In this document: piece by piece, positions 26,833 through 36,571 of the stretch
How the letters are laid out: every line of letters begins with the position of its first letter
Numbering within the stretch: position 1 is the stretch's first letter
Source: Microscilla marina ATCC 23134
GTDB taxonomy: Bacteria; Bacteroidota; Bacteroidia; Cytophagales; Microscillaceae
Direction of reading: 5' to 3'
Assembly: GCF_000169175.1 (NCBI RefSeq)
Contig: NZ_AAWS01000040.1
Location: 22,290-86,289, forward strand
DNA length: 64,000 nucleotides
Translations under genes and position numbers: made by a program
Notes under the pieces: generated by a model
What the model was told of the DNA's origin: nothing
Seen by the model: only the letters and a program-made list of their open reading frames with translations
Database searches by the model: none

Positions 26833-27405
26833 TTAGTCCCATCTTATAGGGCTACTACGATATTTTACGTTATATTCAATGGTTACTCTTACAATGGCAG
26901 GTACTATAGTTGCCAAAGGAAATTCTTTTTTCAACTCATCCAATACCTCTGTATATTCAGGAGCATGTACAAAGTCTCCTACTTTTATTCGGTAAGAAGG
27001 CTCCTTATACTCCATGTAAGGCTTTAAATGCGGAAAAAGCTGATAAGAACGTCGACGTACCCGGTAAGCCTCCGATCTGCTGCGTCCCCGGTAGATTTGA
27101 ATACGGTAACCGCTGAATTTTTGCTTGCGGTAAAACGTATACTTTTGCTCCGGACCATAATCAATCAATTTTTCTAGCTCACTGGTAATGTCATGGCTTA
27201 CCAGTTGAGTGGTGTCGTTAAAGGCAAGTAATTGAAGCGGTTTGCTTGTTCCCTCAAAGGTTTCCTTGTGATAGTCAAATTTAACCATACTTCGGGACAA
27301 ATTGTCCTTTAAGTCTTTTTTACTACGAGGGATATATTTGGGTGTACAACTTGCCAAGTACCCCATAACCATCAATAATAAAAGGCTGCGATATTGGTAC
27401 TTCAT
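26833..27405 (-). CDS. SPOR-domain lipoprotein
   Basis: 190 aa. Lipoprotein signal with lipobox LASC (Cys about 20). A charged linker is followed by a SPOR-like domain in the C-terminal 100 residues: GYRIQIYRGRSRSEAYRV, then EPSYRIKVGDFVHAPEYTEV and a terminal strand. SPOR domains bind denuded peptidoglycan strands, often at the division site. The gene forms its own unit with a strong terminator. Confidence 0.82.
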   Translation of the reverse strand: MKYQYRSLLLLMVMGYLASCTPKYIPRSKKDLKDNLSRSMVKFDYHKETFEGTSKPLQLLAFNDTTQLVSHDITSELEKLIDYGPEQKYTFYRKQKFSGYRIQIYRGRSRSEAYRVRRRSYQLFPHLKPYMEYKEPSYRIKVGDFVHAPEYTEVLDELKKEFPLATIVPAIVRVTIEYNVKYRSSPIRWD

Positions 27406-27792
27406 TGTTGTGATATTTAGTGAATTTAGTAATCAATTAACTCATAAGTTGCTGCTTAGTTATTGGAATATTGTTTTATATAAAACTATTTTTTTTAACG
27501 AATGTGATGGATTTAGGTTTTAATATAGAACATTTACCCTGATTGTATAACAAAAACAGTAATTTTACCTATGTGTCTAGTACTAAGTGGTTATTTGTAT
27601 ATTTTCAATAAATAGCAGAACAATAAACATACCTGTATATTCGTTTTATCCGACTTTTTCCGGGAAAAAAATAAAAAGAGAGCATTTGCATTGGTAGTAG
27701 TACTATTGGCGATGGATTAACCTTGTGGAGTATGCCAACACAAGGTAGGTTGTAGTACGGTTGGTGTACTACATGAGGTTGGGGGTGCTTAA
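27406..27792. other. gene-free stretch with two small palindromes
   Basis: No gene seen. CCTTGTG/CACAAGG at 27721-27745 and TGTAGTAC/GTACTACA at 27751-27773 form two adjacent hairpins just downstream of the minus-strand gene ending at 27793. They may help end its transcript. The rest is AT-rich. Confidence 0.4.
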
Positions 27793-28341
27793 TTAATAAG
27801 CTTGATACACCAAAAACATCAAGTTAAAATAAATAATCACCAAAGTAGTGATCAGCACCCAAAGCGTTTTGATTTTTACCTGGTTGAGCTGTTGAATAAG
27901 GGTTAAGCGTAAAAATAAGGTGATAAAATCGTAACTGATGGCAGTTGCTGAAATTCCAAAACCGCCTATATAATCACTATTGAAATAATATACCTTGCCA
28001 GTGTACAATAGTAATTCTAGCATGAGTGCACTGATTTGTAAGCGACGCCATTTGGCAAAATAGCCCAGACTTAACAAAGCAATCGCAGTGAGCCCAAAGA
28101 ATATTTCTTCCCAAGGTCTGTTTGGGTTATGCGTGATAAAACAATCATCTTGTTCTATGCCATCCAAGTGATAAATAGTGTTTAGTATGGTGAAACCAAT
28201 GATGGCTCCATAGATTATTGGCACCCTATTGAACCTGCTAAATAAGGGGTGGTTTTTGAGTAACCAGGTTCCCAAGCTAAGCAAGACAATCACTGGAAGG
28301 AGTGGGGCCAGGTTCCAGAAAAAATTGATGTAATGACTCAT
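27793..28341 (-). CDS. integral membrane protein of unknown function
   Basis: 182 aa with five to six predicted helices (about 9-28, 42-58, 78-94, 104-120, 131-148, 157-178). A polar loop with DGIEQDDCFITHNPNRPWEE lies between helices 2 and 3. No family recognised. It starts 9 bp after the stop of the upstream lipoprotein-like gene, so the two are one operon. Confidence 0.65.
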   Translation of the reverse strand: MSHYINFFWNLAPLLPVIVLLSLGTWLLKNHPLFSRFNRVPIIYGAIIGFTILNTIYHLDGIEQDDCFITHNPNRPWEEIFFGLTAIALLSLGYFAKWRRLQISALMLELLLYTGKVYYFNSDYIGGFGISATAISYDFITLFLRLTLIQQLNQVKIKTLWVLITTLVIIYFNLMFLVYQAY

Positions 28342-28350
28342 TTCCGATAA

Positions 28351-28977
28351 TTAATTATTCTTTTTTATTTGTATCCGTTTTCTGAGATAAAGCAAGTGTT
28401 TGATCATGCCAGGAGCCAGGTTGGGCGTGCTGGCCAATGTTTCGGTGTATGCTTCTGCCAACACACCCAGCAAAGGTGCTATGCTATGCAAAGGCTGTTG
28501 AGGGAGCATAAATATGTCTACCCAGGCTTTTTGGGGCGACTCTGCCAGTTTTGGGTTTTTGCCACGATTGAGCAAATGGGCTTGAAACATTTTTTTTATG
28601 GCTGTATTGCTCAGTAGTTCCTTGTGTTGATTGTACACTTTACCTTGGGCATCGGGGTAGAGCTCCAGGCTGGTTCGGTGCAAAGAGGCTGACCACGACA
28701 GGGCACTTAAGGGGATCACGGTGGGGGTTGCTGCGTTGCCAAAACGTTGGTTAGCGAAATCGTAAGGAATAAGTATTACAGTATGCACTTTTAATGAGTT
28801 TTTTGCCCAATATGTTTGATTAAATTTATCGAGGGTTGGTACTTTGTCTATAGGTACTGTCAGGATATGGTCGGCAAATTTATTTCGGTCAAACAAGGCG
28901 TATTTTTCAGTGTCTGACAAACAAGCCCATAATCCCAATAAAAATGTGCATACAATGAGTTTTTTCATAACCTTCAA
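28351..28977 (-). CDS. secreted or lipid-anchored protein of unknown function
   Basis: 208 aa. Export signal with a cysteine after GLWA (imperfect lipobox, Cys about 19-20). The mature part has no recognised domain; it contains VHTVILIPYDFANQRFG and a long C-terminal helix. It is the first gene of a two-gene unit with the membrane protein downstream, so the two products may act together at the envelope. Confidence 0.65.
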   Translation of the reverse strand: MKVMKKLIVCTFLLGLWACLSDTEKYALFDRNKFADHILTVPIDKVPTLDKFNQTYWAKNSLKVHTVILIPYDFANQRFGNAATPTVIPLSALSWSASLHRTSLELYPDAQGKVYNQHKELLSNTAIKKMFQAHLLNRGKNPKLAESPQKAWVDIFMLPQQPLHSIAPLLGVLAEAYTETLASTPNLAPGMIKHLLYLRKRIQIKKNN

Positions 28978-29086
28978 TTTGATTAATCTTAGCGTCTTAT
29001 GCCCTTGGAGTAAACAAAGGTAACAACAATCAGCCGGTGATGGACAAAATTCGTTAGTGTTGACTCAAACTAACACCTATTATTTT

Positions 29087-29689
29087 ATGAAAACCAAAAC
29101 AATTACGACTATTATATGCTTATTATGCCTGGCAAATACAGCCTTACTTAAGGCACAAAGCATTCAAGAGAGTGAATATGACTATATTTATCAGATAGAG
29201 GTAGCGTTGGTGAGTAACCAAAAACCGGTAAAAAGTTATTGGAAAAATTATAAAAACCTTCAAGACCTGGGGGAGTTTTTTACTTACATTATTTCGCAAG
29301 AGACTCCCGAACTACCCACAAAACACCGCATATTGTTAGGTAGGTATGTGGGCAAATCTACGGCTGACCGTATATTGGCAGAAGTAAAAAAAAGAGGTTA
29401 TAAAGACGCCCGAATATGGAGTGATGGAGGTTTTCAGCTGGGGCATAGCACTGGTAAAGATGTAAAATATGGGCTACAAATGGGTGCTTTTAAAAGTTTG
29501 AACCAGGTAAATGTCCAGCAATACCTAAAATACGACAAGGACACCATCTTATATATACAGTACAAAGGAGGGGCATACAAAGTATTTATGGGTTTATATG
29601 CTCCTTATAGCCTTGCTTCTGTAAAAACAGAGATGGTTCCCTGGTATCGCCAAAAGGGGATGAAAGTATTTGTGCAAAAATTCAGGTAG
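29087..29689 (+). CDS. secreted SPOR-like repeat protein
   Basis: 200 aa from MKTKTITTIICLLC; an upstream TTG at 29057 would spoil the signal peptide. Export signal to about residue 24 (ALLKAQ). Two SPOR-like units are visible: around RILLGRYVGKSTADRILAEV and around YGLQMGAFKSLNQV with YKVFMGLYAPYSLASV. This suggests binding to peptidoglycan. It is a single gene. Confidence 0.65.
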   Translation: MKTKTITTIICLLCLANTALLKAQSIQESEYDYIYQIEVALVSNQKPVKSYWKNYKNLQDLGEFFTYIISQETPELPTKHRILLGRYVGKSTADRILAEVKKRGYKDARIWSDGGFQLGHSTGKDVKYGLQMGAFKSLNQVNVQQYLKYDKDTILYIQYKGGAYKVFMGLYAPYSLASVKTEMVPWYRQKGMKVFVQKFR

Positions 29690-29759
29690 CTTGGCGTCAG
29701 GCAACACCTTTGGTACACTCACTGAATGGTACGGCACGAAGGGTAGTCATACTGCTTTG

Positions 29760-30230
29760 CTACCCCTCTTCTTCGTCGTCTCCCCGCATTTTGTCCAGCA
29801 AATCGTTGAGCGTAATGGCTTCTTTTTCGCTTAGATTGGCACTTAAGTTTTGGTTGAAGGTAGTCACCAACTTGTTCATTTCTTCAAGTTTTTGGATGCC
29901 TTCCCCGGTAATCACCACATCTACCCGGCGGCGATCATTGCCACATTCGCTTCTTGCTACCAAGCCTTTTTGTCTGAGTTTTTCTACCAAACGCGATGCG
30001 TTCGACATTTTGTCGAGCATACGTTCAGTAATAGTAAATATGGGTACAGGTTTGGGGTGTTGTCCTCTGAGAATACGCAATACGTTGAATTGCTGTGGGG
30101 TGAGTTTGTGCTCTTTCAGTAGTTTGTTGGTGTTAAAGTTTACCCAGTTGCCCGAATAAATAAGGTTAACTACCAATTTTTGAAATGGATCTTTAAACTT
30201 TGCCTGATGAATTTCTTTTTCTAGTTTCAT
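29760..30230 (-). CDS. MarR-family transcriptional regulator
   Basis: 156 aa, typical MarR length. Winged helix with LTPQQFNVLRILRGQHPKP, the recognition region MLDKMSNASRLVEKLRQKGL and the wing ECGNDRRRVDVVITGEG. It lies 121 bp downstream of the YceI gene on the same strand. The gap contains an inverted pair AAGACCATA (30283-30291) / TATGGTCTT (30324-30332), which could be an operator or a terminator. A link between this regulator and YceI is likely but only inferred. Confidence 0.9.
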   Translation of the reverse strand: MKLEKEIHQAKFKDPFQKLVVNLIYSGNWVNFNTNKLLKEHKLTPQQFNVLRILRGQHPKPVPIFTITERMLDKMSNASRLVEKLRQKGLVARSECGNDRRRVDVVITGEGIQKLEEMNKLVTTFNQNLSANLSEKEAITLNDLLDKMRGDDEEEG

Positions 30231-30351
30231 GTAAAACCAAATTTAAGTGTGACTACGGTAAAAGTTGCTACAACTCTTGTAAAAGACCATAAAGTTAACA
30301 TATTTTTAGGCATACATCAACCCTATGGTCTTTATATTTTTTACATTACCG

Positions 30352-30903
30352 TTAAGCTTCCACTTCTTGCTTTACTTTGGCAAACTGCACACTGGCTATT
30401 AGTTTGATGGTATCGCCTACTACTACTTTGCCAGCTTCGGTTATGCCGTTCCATTGTAGGCCAAATTCTTTGCGGCTAAGTTTACCTAACAGGGTAAAAC
30501 CTGATTTAACATTGCCATAAAAATCTTCGGCCACTCCGCCATACTCCACGTCCAGGTGTACCTCTTTGGTTACATCACGAATGGTAAGGTTGCCAGTGAG
30601 GCGATAATTTTCGTCGTCTATTTTAGTAAATGAAGTACTTTCAAATGTGAGTTTTGGAAATTTTTCAGCACTAAAAAAATCGTCTGATTTCAAGTGCTCA
30701 TCACGTTGCTTATTATTGGTAACGATGCTGTCTATATCTGCCGAAAAGCTGACTTGGCTATCTGAAAAATCTTCGTTATTTACTACAATTTTTCCGTCAA
30801 ACTTCTGAAAACTTCCTGTAACAGTTGAGATGACAAGGTGTTTTACTTTAAATTGAATTTCTGAGTGCATTGGGTCTATTGCCCAGTTTCCTGTGTTAGC
30901 CAT
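30352..30903 (-). CDS. YceI-family lipid-binding protein
   Basis: 183 aa with the YceI beta-barrel pattern: WAIDPMHSEIQFKVKHLVIS at the N-terminus, GSFQKFDGKIV, a middle segment with FDSADI-like residues, LTGNLTIRDVTKEV and FGLQWNG near the end. YceI proteins bind long polyisoprenoid chains. Many are periplasmic, but this one has no signal peptide, so it may be cytoplasmic, as in other Bacteroidota paralogues. The gene is followed by the MarR gene. Confidence 0.93.
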   Translation of the reverse strand: MANTGNWAIDPMHSEIQFKVKHLVISTVTGSFQKFDGKIVVNNEDFSDSQVSFSADIDSIVTNNKQRDEHLKSDDFFSAEKFPKLTFESTSFTKIDDENYRLTGNLTIRDVTKEVHLDVEYGGVAEDFYGNVKSGFTLLGKLSRKEFGLQWNGITEAGKVVVGDTIKLIASVQFAKVKQEVEA

Positions 30904-31142
30904 TGTTATTAAGTGTTTGAGTGTTTATAAATTCCGGTTGCCCGGTTGTTTTTGATTTCTTGTTGATTAAAAGTATGATACAAATGTAGGTGAAAACATT
31001 TAATACAAAAACATTTAATGTAAAAACATATAAATATTTACACTTATTTAACATTTCAGGAGTAAATGATTGAGAGTAAGCCTGAAATTTTAGCTTTCAT
31101 TTAATTACATTTAGTCATCTAAAGCAACAATACAATACACTC

Positions 31143-33305
31143 ATGGCAAAATATACTGATATTGAAAAAGCGCTCGCAAACCCACTGGATGTCACCCATC
31201 TTGAAATAAATTGTAAATATGGCAACGAAATATCAGAACAAGTGCTTGCCTGTGAGCACCTAAAAATACTGGAGGTCAACGGCTATAACTATAAAGTGCC
31301 TCTGGCCTTTAAACAATTTACCCAGCTGGAAAAAGTAGTTTTCTATGGGCGTTACAACAAGTTTCCTCAGTTTATATTTGACCTTCCCAATATCAAACAC
31401 TTGCATTTTGAAGGTTATGGGATGGACTATTTTCCCAATGAGTTTGAAAAACTGCCCCAACTAGAGTCTCTCAAAATAGTAGCAAACCTGTTTAACAATC
31501 CTTATCAACACTTTCCTGATTCGATATTTACCTTGCCCCGGCTAAAGTCATTACATATATATGCCGACATTCAGATGCTTGCCGGGCTACCCAATAGTTT
31601 ACAAAACCTGGAATCCCTTTGTTTGTATTACAACAACCTGTCGGCAAAGTCGATGGAGGCAATATGTGGGTTAAGCAAACTGCATACGCTACTACTTACC
31701 AATTACTATTACAATGGCAAACCCCTGTTCCTACCCAATGACATTGGTAACCTGAAATCGCTTCAAAAGCTGGAACTATACAATAACTATATTCAAGACC
31801 TGCCCAACGCTATCAGAAGCCTAACCCAACTCGAATGGCTCAACCTGTGCAATGGTCGGTTCGATTCGTTGCCTTTTGTGGCTGGTGATTTGCCCCTGCT
31901 CAAAGCCTTGATTTTGGAACAAAACAAGCAAATGGATGTGTCCAAAGAGCTTCGTAAGTTTGTGCACGCCCCCATTGTTCACCTCAATCTTAAAAGTTGT
32001 GGGTTGGATTCTTTCCCTGAAGAAGTATTCAAGCTTCGCCAGTTGCAATACCTCAATGTGTCAAACAACCGGATTGACAAACTACCGCTTGATATTGTAA
32101 ACCTGCCCGAATTGCACTCTATAGAAACAACCAAAACGCTACTGGCAAAATCTACCGAAGCCAAAAGCGGCAAACCAATCAATAAATTACTCAAACTACT
32201 TAAAGAAAATAAATCGACCGAAACTTTTAAAAAAATAAGTTTGGCACTTTTGGTCAATGACAAAGACTACCTGGCACAGGTGCCACCTCACAGCTTATTG
32301 CCTGCCCTCAATACCCCCCAAAGTGTAGTCAGAGAAAATGCCTTGGTGGCGTTGGAGCATCACTTTACCGACAAAACAGATAGCCTGAGGCATCCTCAGA
32401 CAGTTGTGACGATTATTGGCAAAAACAAGGGTTTACCCATCAATAAAACATACCAACAACTTAAAAAACAAGGCGTACAAACTTCGCGTACGCTGCAAGA
32501 TATTACTACCCACGTGGTGTTGGGTACCGAACCAGGCGAAAAACTAGACAAGGCACTGGCGCTCGACCCGGTATGGGTATTGCCTCAACAGCTGAGGGTT
32601 TTTTTGCAAAAAAACGAAGTACCTTACTTAATGCAAGCCACCGAAGGGCAAAGCTCTTCAGACAGTCTGGAAGATTTATTGCAAAATAGCGACCCACAAA
32701 ATGTGATTTTAGGGCTTACAATGATGATGGAGGGGGGCATACCCAACGACTTGGTGTATGACATTGTGATATTGTCGCTTAAGAAAAGCTACCCACCCAG
32801 TCAGGCGGCAAAAAAAGTACTGGAGCGTTATACCAGCGAAGAGTTTAGGGCGGTTATTCGAAAACATTCGCGCAAAGCAATGGTCAATATTTTGCGGGCT
32901 TTGCACGAAGAGCCGCTCATTGATCAAAAAAGGCTGGCGATATCAGCCCTTAAATTCTTTAAGAATGAGCCCAATCGTTACTATTATTTTAACCGATTGC
33001 AACGGGTGGCTTTTGAGCTGTGTTTTAAGCAAGGAGGCGAGGTAGCAAAACTGGCTATAGAAGCACGAACACAAGATCAAACGCTGGAGTTGACGGGTTT
33101 TTACATAAAAAAAATACCTGAAGAACTGCGTAATTTTAAAAATATAAAGGTCATGCATTTGGGGGGCAATGGCTTAAGAATGCTGCCAGATTGGTTTATA
33201 GAGCTCAAGAAACTTGAGCGGCTAGAGCTTACCAACAATATGTTTAATAAAACTGAAAAAGCCCGGATTGTGGAGCTATTGCCGCAAGTACAGGTGTTGT
33301 TTTAG
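31143..33305 (+). CDS. LRR protein with an internal BRCT-like domain
   Basis: 720 aa, no signal peptide. Leucine-rich repeats fill about residues 20-330 (LPNIKHLHFEGYGMDYFPNE, LQYLNVSNNRIDKLPLDI). Residues about 418-495 look like a BRCT domain: VVTIIGKNKGLPINKTY, LKKQGVQTSRTLQDITTHVV and GTEPGEKLDKALAL fit the beta-alpha order with the conserved G-x-K and W (PVWVL). A helical HEAT-like stretch (about 505-660) follows, then two more LRRs at the C-terminus (IKVMHLGGNGLRMLPDW). BRCT domains read phosphopeptides or DNA ends. The role here is unknown. Confidence 0.75.
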   Translation: MAKYTDIEKALANPLDVTHLEINCKYGNEISEQVLACEHLKILEVNGYNYKVPLAFKQFTQLEKVVFYGRYNKFPQFIFDLPNIKHLHFEGYGMDYFPNEFEKLPQLESLKIVANLFNNPYQHFPDSIFTLPRLKSLHIYADIQMLAGLPNSLQNLESLCLYYNNLSAKSMEAICGLSKLHTLLLTNYYYNGKPLFLPNDIGNLKSLQKLELYNNYIQDLPNAIRSLTQLEWLNLCNGRFDSLPFVAGDLPLLKALILEQNKQMDVSKELRKFVHAPIVHLNLKSCGLDSFPEEVFKLRQLQYLNVSNNRIDKLPLDIVNLPELHSIETTKTLLAKSTEAKSGKPINKLLKLLKENKSTETFKKISLALLVNDKDYLAQVPPHSLLPALNTPQSVVRENALVALEHHFTDKTDSLRHPQTVVTIIGKNKGLPINKTYQQLKKQGVQTSRTLQDITTHVVLGTEPGEKLDKALALDPVWVLPQQLRVFLQKNEVPYLMQATEGQSSSDSLEDLLQNSDPQNVILGLTMMMEGGIPNDLVYDIVILSLKKSYPPSQAAKKVLERYTSEEFRAVIRKHSRKAMVNILRALHEEPLIDQKRLAISALKFFKNEPNRYYYFNRLQRVAFELCFKQGGEVAKLAIEARTQDQTLELTGFYIKKIPEELRNFKNIKVMHLGGNGLRMLPDWFIELKKLERLELTNNMFNKTEKARIVELLPQVQVLF

Positions 33306-33598
33306 TATGGCATAGTTGGCAGGCGATGCTAAAAAATTGTTGACTTATGATTGGCTGAAAATAAGATTGCCCTGAGCTCGACTTGTTAGTTGCTTGCGAA
33401 CCTAATGTATGGCTTACCGCAATTAAACAGGGTGCACTTATCGCTTTTACCTTCTAATTAATTCATAACTCATTGAAGGTAAGTGTACTATGAATTTATT
33501 AGTTACCTATGGAATAGGGAGTAGCACCGATCTGCATCGACTGAGGCTGTAGTAGCTAATTGTAGAACAGGGCGCACTTGTCGCTTAAAGCTTGCCTA
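33306..33598. repeat. dispersed AGCACCGAT-type repeat
   Basis: Pieces in common with 1300-1450 and 42420-42560: TTAAACAGGGTGCACTT, AGCACCGATCTGCATCGAC, GAGGCTGTAGTAGCTAATTG and ACTTGTCGCTTAAAGCTTGCC. Nothing coding is seen. The copy ends right at the 3' end of the next minus-strand gene. Confidence 0.55.
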
Positions 33599-34147
33599 CT
33601 AACTACTCACAAAGTTTTTAAAACGTTTTTGTTGAGCTGCTATAAAATCAGCGTTTTGACTTACCAATAGTGTGGGTTGAGCACCTTGCTGCAAGGGGTC
33701 ACTACTGCTAAGAGCTGCCGCTAATAATTGATGGTGATCAAGGGTAAATAATACTCCCCAGGTAACATCATGCGCGTCGTGTTGCCCATGTCGGTTGTAA
33801 GACGAGGCGTAGTTGAGTATTTCGTAACTTTTGATTGTTTCGCCTATCAATTGACTCCAGGGTTCAATAAAGTTTACTTTCTTTTCATACAGCGCCTCTT
33901 TATTAAAATCGTCGTAGTTCCACACTTTTGCCCGGTAAGGGTCACCCAAATCATCTTCCCAATGGCTTACAATCACTGACAACTCATCATTTACCGTGAT
34001 TTTGCAGCCAAAGTTAAAGGCAAGAAAAGAATGGTACTCTTCTATCTGAGGGGCTTGTTGTGGTGCCCTAAAATTGCAAAATTCCAGTTGGGTAATTTTA
34101 GTACCCAGGCAAAACTCCAGCAAAGCGCGTTCTTCGGTTTCTAGCAT
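33599..34147 (-). CDS. cytoplasmic protein of unknown function
   Basis: 182 aa, no signal or membrane helix. It contains SFLAFNFGCKITVNDELSVI, a DDLGDPYRAKVWNYDDF segment and a His-rich loop with RHGQHDAHDVTWG. No family recognised; the length and even composition support a real gene. It is read alone on the minus strand. Confidence 0.6.
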   Translation of the reverse strand: MLETEERALLEFCLGTKITQLEFCNFRAPQQAPQIEEYHSFLAFNFGCKITVNDELSVIVSHWEDDLGDPYRAKVWNYDDFNKEALYEKKVNFIEPWSQLIGETIKSYEILNYASSYNRHGQHDAHDVTWGVLFTLDHHQLLAAALSSSDPLQQGAQPTLLVSQNADFIAAQQKRFKNFVSS

Positions 34148-34225
34148 AAGACGTATTGGTAATTAAATGATCATTGTGTAGCCAAAGGTAGCGAAAAAGT
34201 AGCATCCTTCCCCTGAATATATCCA

Positions 34226-34269
34226 AAAAACAACCCTTATCCGGTGTAATATAGATAAGGGTTGTTTTT
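34226..34269 (-). terminator. rho-independent terminator
   Basis: AAAAACAACCCTTATC (34226-34241) pairs with GATAAGGGTTGTTTTT (34254-34269), a 16-bp stem just past the end of the RDD gene on the minus strand. It is symmetric and could work both ways. Confidence 0.9.
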
Positions 34270-34289
34270 ATACATCTGGTGTGGTTTTA

Positions 34290-34880
34290 CTAGTTTTCGT
34301 AATCGTGAACAACTCTGGTACCTGATATTTTATTGTGCCAACCCGAAGCGTCACTGCCAAGGAATGATAAGGCATTAAAAGGGATGAGGCGACATAAAGA
34401 ACGTATGATGATTTTTGACCACCCTGGGTGGTTACCTTCCATATCCACTACTTTTGTTTTTGAGAGTGCTTTTGCTACAGTTTTACCCAAAAATCCTTCC
34501 ATCAAAATATAATAACCTAATATTGCCCCGTAAATAAGTAAATATAGATCAATGATATTTAATTGATTAAAAAGTGCATTGGCAATGCTATTAGGTATAA
34601 ATTGGAGGATGCCAGTGATGAGCATTCCTACAACAATAGGATCTATAAAACTGTGTACAAACCGTGTACTTGCGCCTACCATTTGACTTTTTACTACATT
34701 TTTGAGGTATTTTTGTCCATCTTTTTCTGTTTTATGCTCGGCTTTTACAAAATGATCACAAGTTTCATGAAAATTGGGTTTTTTGTCAGTCAACCCACAT
34801 ACTATTCCTTGCTGAAAGTCAATCTTTTGATGATGACAAATACTGCAATATTTCAAACAATATTCGGTATTAATGTTCAT
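34290..34880 (-). CDS. RDD-family membrane protein with Cys-rich N-terminus
   Basis: 196 aa. Residues 1-45 carry spaced cysteines (CLKYCSICHHQK, GIVCGL, ETCDHF), a possible zinc-binding or redox module. Three membrane helices follow (about 75-95, 105-130, 160-175), with the Arg-rich and Asp motifs of the RDD family (IDPIVVGML, IIRSLCRLIPFNALSFL). RDD proteins are small inner-membrane proteins; some are linked to ion transport. The end matches the family (HNKISGTRVV). Confidence 0.82.
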   Translation of the reverse strand: MNINTEYCLKYCSICHHQKIDFQQGIVCGLTDKKPNFHETCDHFVKAEHKTEKDGQKYLKNVVKSQMVGASTRFVHSFIDPIVVGMLITGILQFIPNSIANALFNQLNIIDLYLLIYGAILGYYILMEGFLGKTVAKALSKTKVVDMEGNHPGWSKIIIRSLCRLIPFNALSFLGSDASGWHNKISGTRVVHDYEN

Positions 34881-35092
34881 AGGGGTGTTTTTGAGTTAAA
34901 TGTATAGCATTTCTCCAAATAATTAGATACTTACTATTTAATACTCTATTGATGGTTATGAACGGATATTTTGGGTAAAAAATAAGCTTTTTTTATTGCC
35001 ACCAGTAGGGGAGGAGTAAGGCGCCGTGGGAGGATAAAAAAACAACCTGTCTAAATAAAATATTCCTTTCAATATATTTTCCTAATTTTGTG

Positions 35093-35100
35093 TATTCACA
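35093..35100 (+). promoter_or_regulatory. candidate -7 box (TAATTTTG)
   Basis: A TAnnTTTG match 30 bases before the TetR-family start. No matching upstream TTG was found at 17-23 bases. Confidence 0.4.
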
Positions 35101-35129
35101 CCTTTTAAACCCTAACGGGTATTTTAATT

Positions 35130-35759
35130 ATGGATAAAAAGCAATTATACATCGAGAAAACATTACACTTATTTTTGCAAAAAGGGATCAAAAACGTGAC
35201 CATGAGCGAGGTAACACAAGCTTTGAACGTATCCAGCAAAACACTTTATAAAATGTTTGACGGCAAAACCGGGCTGGTGCTTACCTGTATTAGGTTGCAC
35301 AAGTACCAAATGAGTGAAATGGCGCAACGCATTATTGACGAAAAGGATGAAAATGTACTGGATGCTATTATCAGCATTCATGATGCCTTTTTGGGTGAGG
35401 TAGTCCAGATAGATCCGGCATATTTCAATGACATTGCCTTTTATTATCCTGAGATATGGGAAACCGAGAGTTACTTTGACTTTAAGTATACCAAAGGCTT
35501 GATGATGAGGGGAATTAAGCAAGGACTTTTTCATAAAAACCTTGACGTAGAGTTGGCAGTAGATACTATAGTGTTGTTGATAAGAGCCATGATAGAGCAT
35601 AAAGACCTTCAGGGCAAGTATAAACAAAACTACGAGCCTTTGTACAACAGTATGTTATTGCCTTACCTCAAGGGGCTTTGTACAATGCATGGCTTACAAA
35701 AACTGAGAGAATATCATAAAGCCAAGCTACAGGCTGCCCGAAAAGCAGAAGCCATTTAA
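35130..35759 (+). CDS. TetR/AcrR-family transcriptional regulator
   Basis: 209 aa. N-terminal TetR helix-turn-helix at residues 5-50: EKTLHLFLQKGIKNVTMSEV then ALNVSSKTLYKMFDGKTGLV. The C-terminal ligand domain is all-helical. The effector is unknown. The DUF2911 gene follows 160 bp downstream on the same strand but has its own candidate promoter. Confidence 0.9.
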   Translation: MDKKQLYIEKTLHLFLQKGIKNVTMSEVTQALNVSSKTLYKMFDGKTGLVLTCIRLHKYQMSEMAQRIIDEKDENVLDAIISIHDAFLGEVVQIDPAYFNDIAFYYPEIWETESYFDFKYTKGLMMRGIKQGLFHKNLDVELAVDTIVLLIRAMIEHKDLQGKYKQNYEPLYNSMLLPYLKGLCTMHGLQKLREYHKAKLQAARKAEAI

Positions 35760-35780
35760 CTTTTCAATAACATACAATAA

Positions 35781-35813
35781 TTGCTCTTTTTATTAAACTT
35801 TTCACTAATTTTG
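35781..35813 (+). promoter_or_regulatory. candidate promoter, TTG-N22-TAATTTTG
   Basis: TTG at 35781-35783 and TAATTTTG at 35806-35813 are 22 bases apart, within the 17-23 range of Bacteroidota promoters. It lies about 100 bases before the DUF2911 start. Confidence 0.5.
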
Positions 35814-35917
35814 GATGTTCTAGTTACGACAAATCAGTCAAATAAATAGCAGGTTTCCAAGACATTAAGTAATCTTGTGAAAAAAACAAGCTTTTTTATA
35901 TATACCAAATTTTACTT

Positions 35918-36466
35918 ATGAAGAAAGTACTCATTATTCTTTTAGGCATTGTAGTAGTACTCGTGATGGCTTTTTGGGGTATACGCAGTTATACCAAGCG
36001 TTATAGTCCTGATGCCACCGCAAACTACAGCAAAAATGGGCTTAAAATTAACATAAAATATTGCCAGCCGTCTAAAAAGAACCGAGTAATTTTTGGAAAT
36101 ATTGTGCCTTATGGCAAAGTATGGAGAACCGGAGCGAACGAAATAACCGAAGTAACCTTTAATAAAGATGTAACTGTAGGCAATACCAAGGTAAACGCGG
36201 GGTCTTATGCGTTGTTTTCGATACCTACCGAAAACGAGTGGACTATTATTTTAAATAGTGGCAACCGTACTTTCTGGGGGCAACGAAGCTGGGGCACCCA
36301 ATATGACAAAGAAAAGGATGTAACCAGGGTAAAAGTGTCTGCCAGTAATACCGACAGTGTGGCCGAACGTTTTACTATTGATATAAAAGAAGGTGAAAAG
36401 CAAGGAGCAGTTATTCACCTTTATTGGGACAAATTAAAGGTAAACATACCTGTAAAGAAACAATAA
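35918..36466 (+). CDS. DUF2911 protein, membrane-anchored
   Basis: 182 aa. An N-terminal helix (4-24) looks like an uncleaved anchor or signal. The remainder matches DUF2911: VPYGKVWRTGANEITEVTF, then VNAGSYALFSIPTENEWTII and WGTQYDKEKDVTRVKV, followed by a final beta hairpin. DUF2911 proteins are widespread envelope proteins of Bacteroidota with no known function. Confidence 0.88.
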   Translation: MKKVLIILLGIVVVLVMAFWGIRSYTKRYSPDATANYSKNGLKINIKYCQPSKKNRVIFGNIVPYGKVWRTGANEITEVTFNKDVTVGNTKVNAGSYALFSIPTENEWTIILNSGNRTFWGQRSWGTQYDKEKDVTRVKVSASNTDSVAERFTIDIKEGEKQGAVIHLYWDKLKVNIPVKKQ

Positions 36467-36571
36467 TCTGTGCTAACAATACACAAATGAAAAGCTTGGT
36501 CGTCGTGAAGATGATCAGGCTTTTTGCGTATGCCACCTACTTAAGAATGGGATCATGTAAAGATAAAGTGC

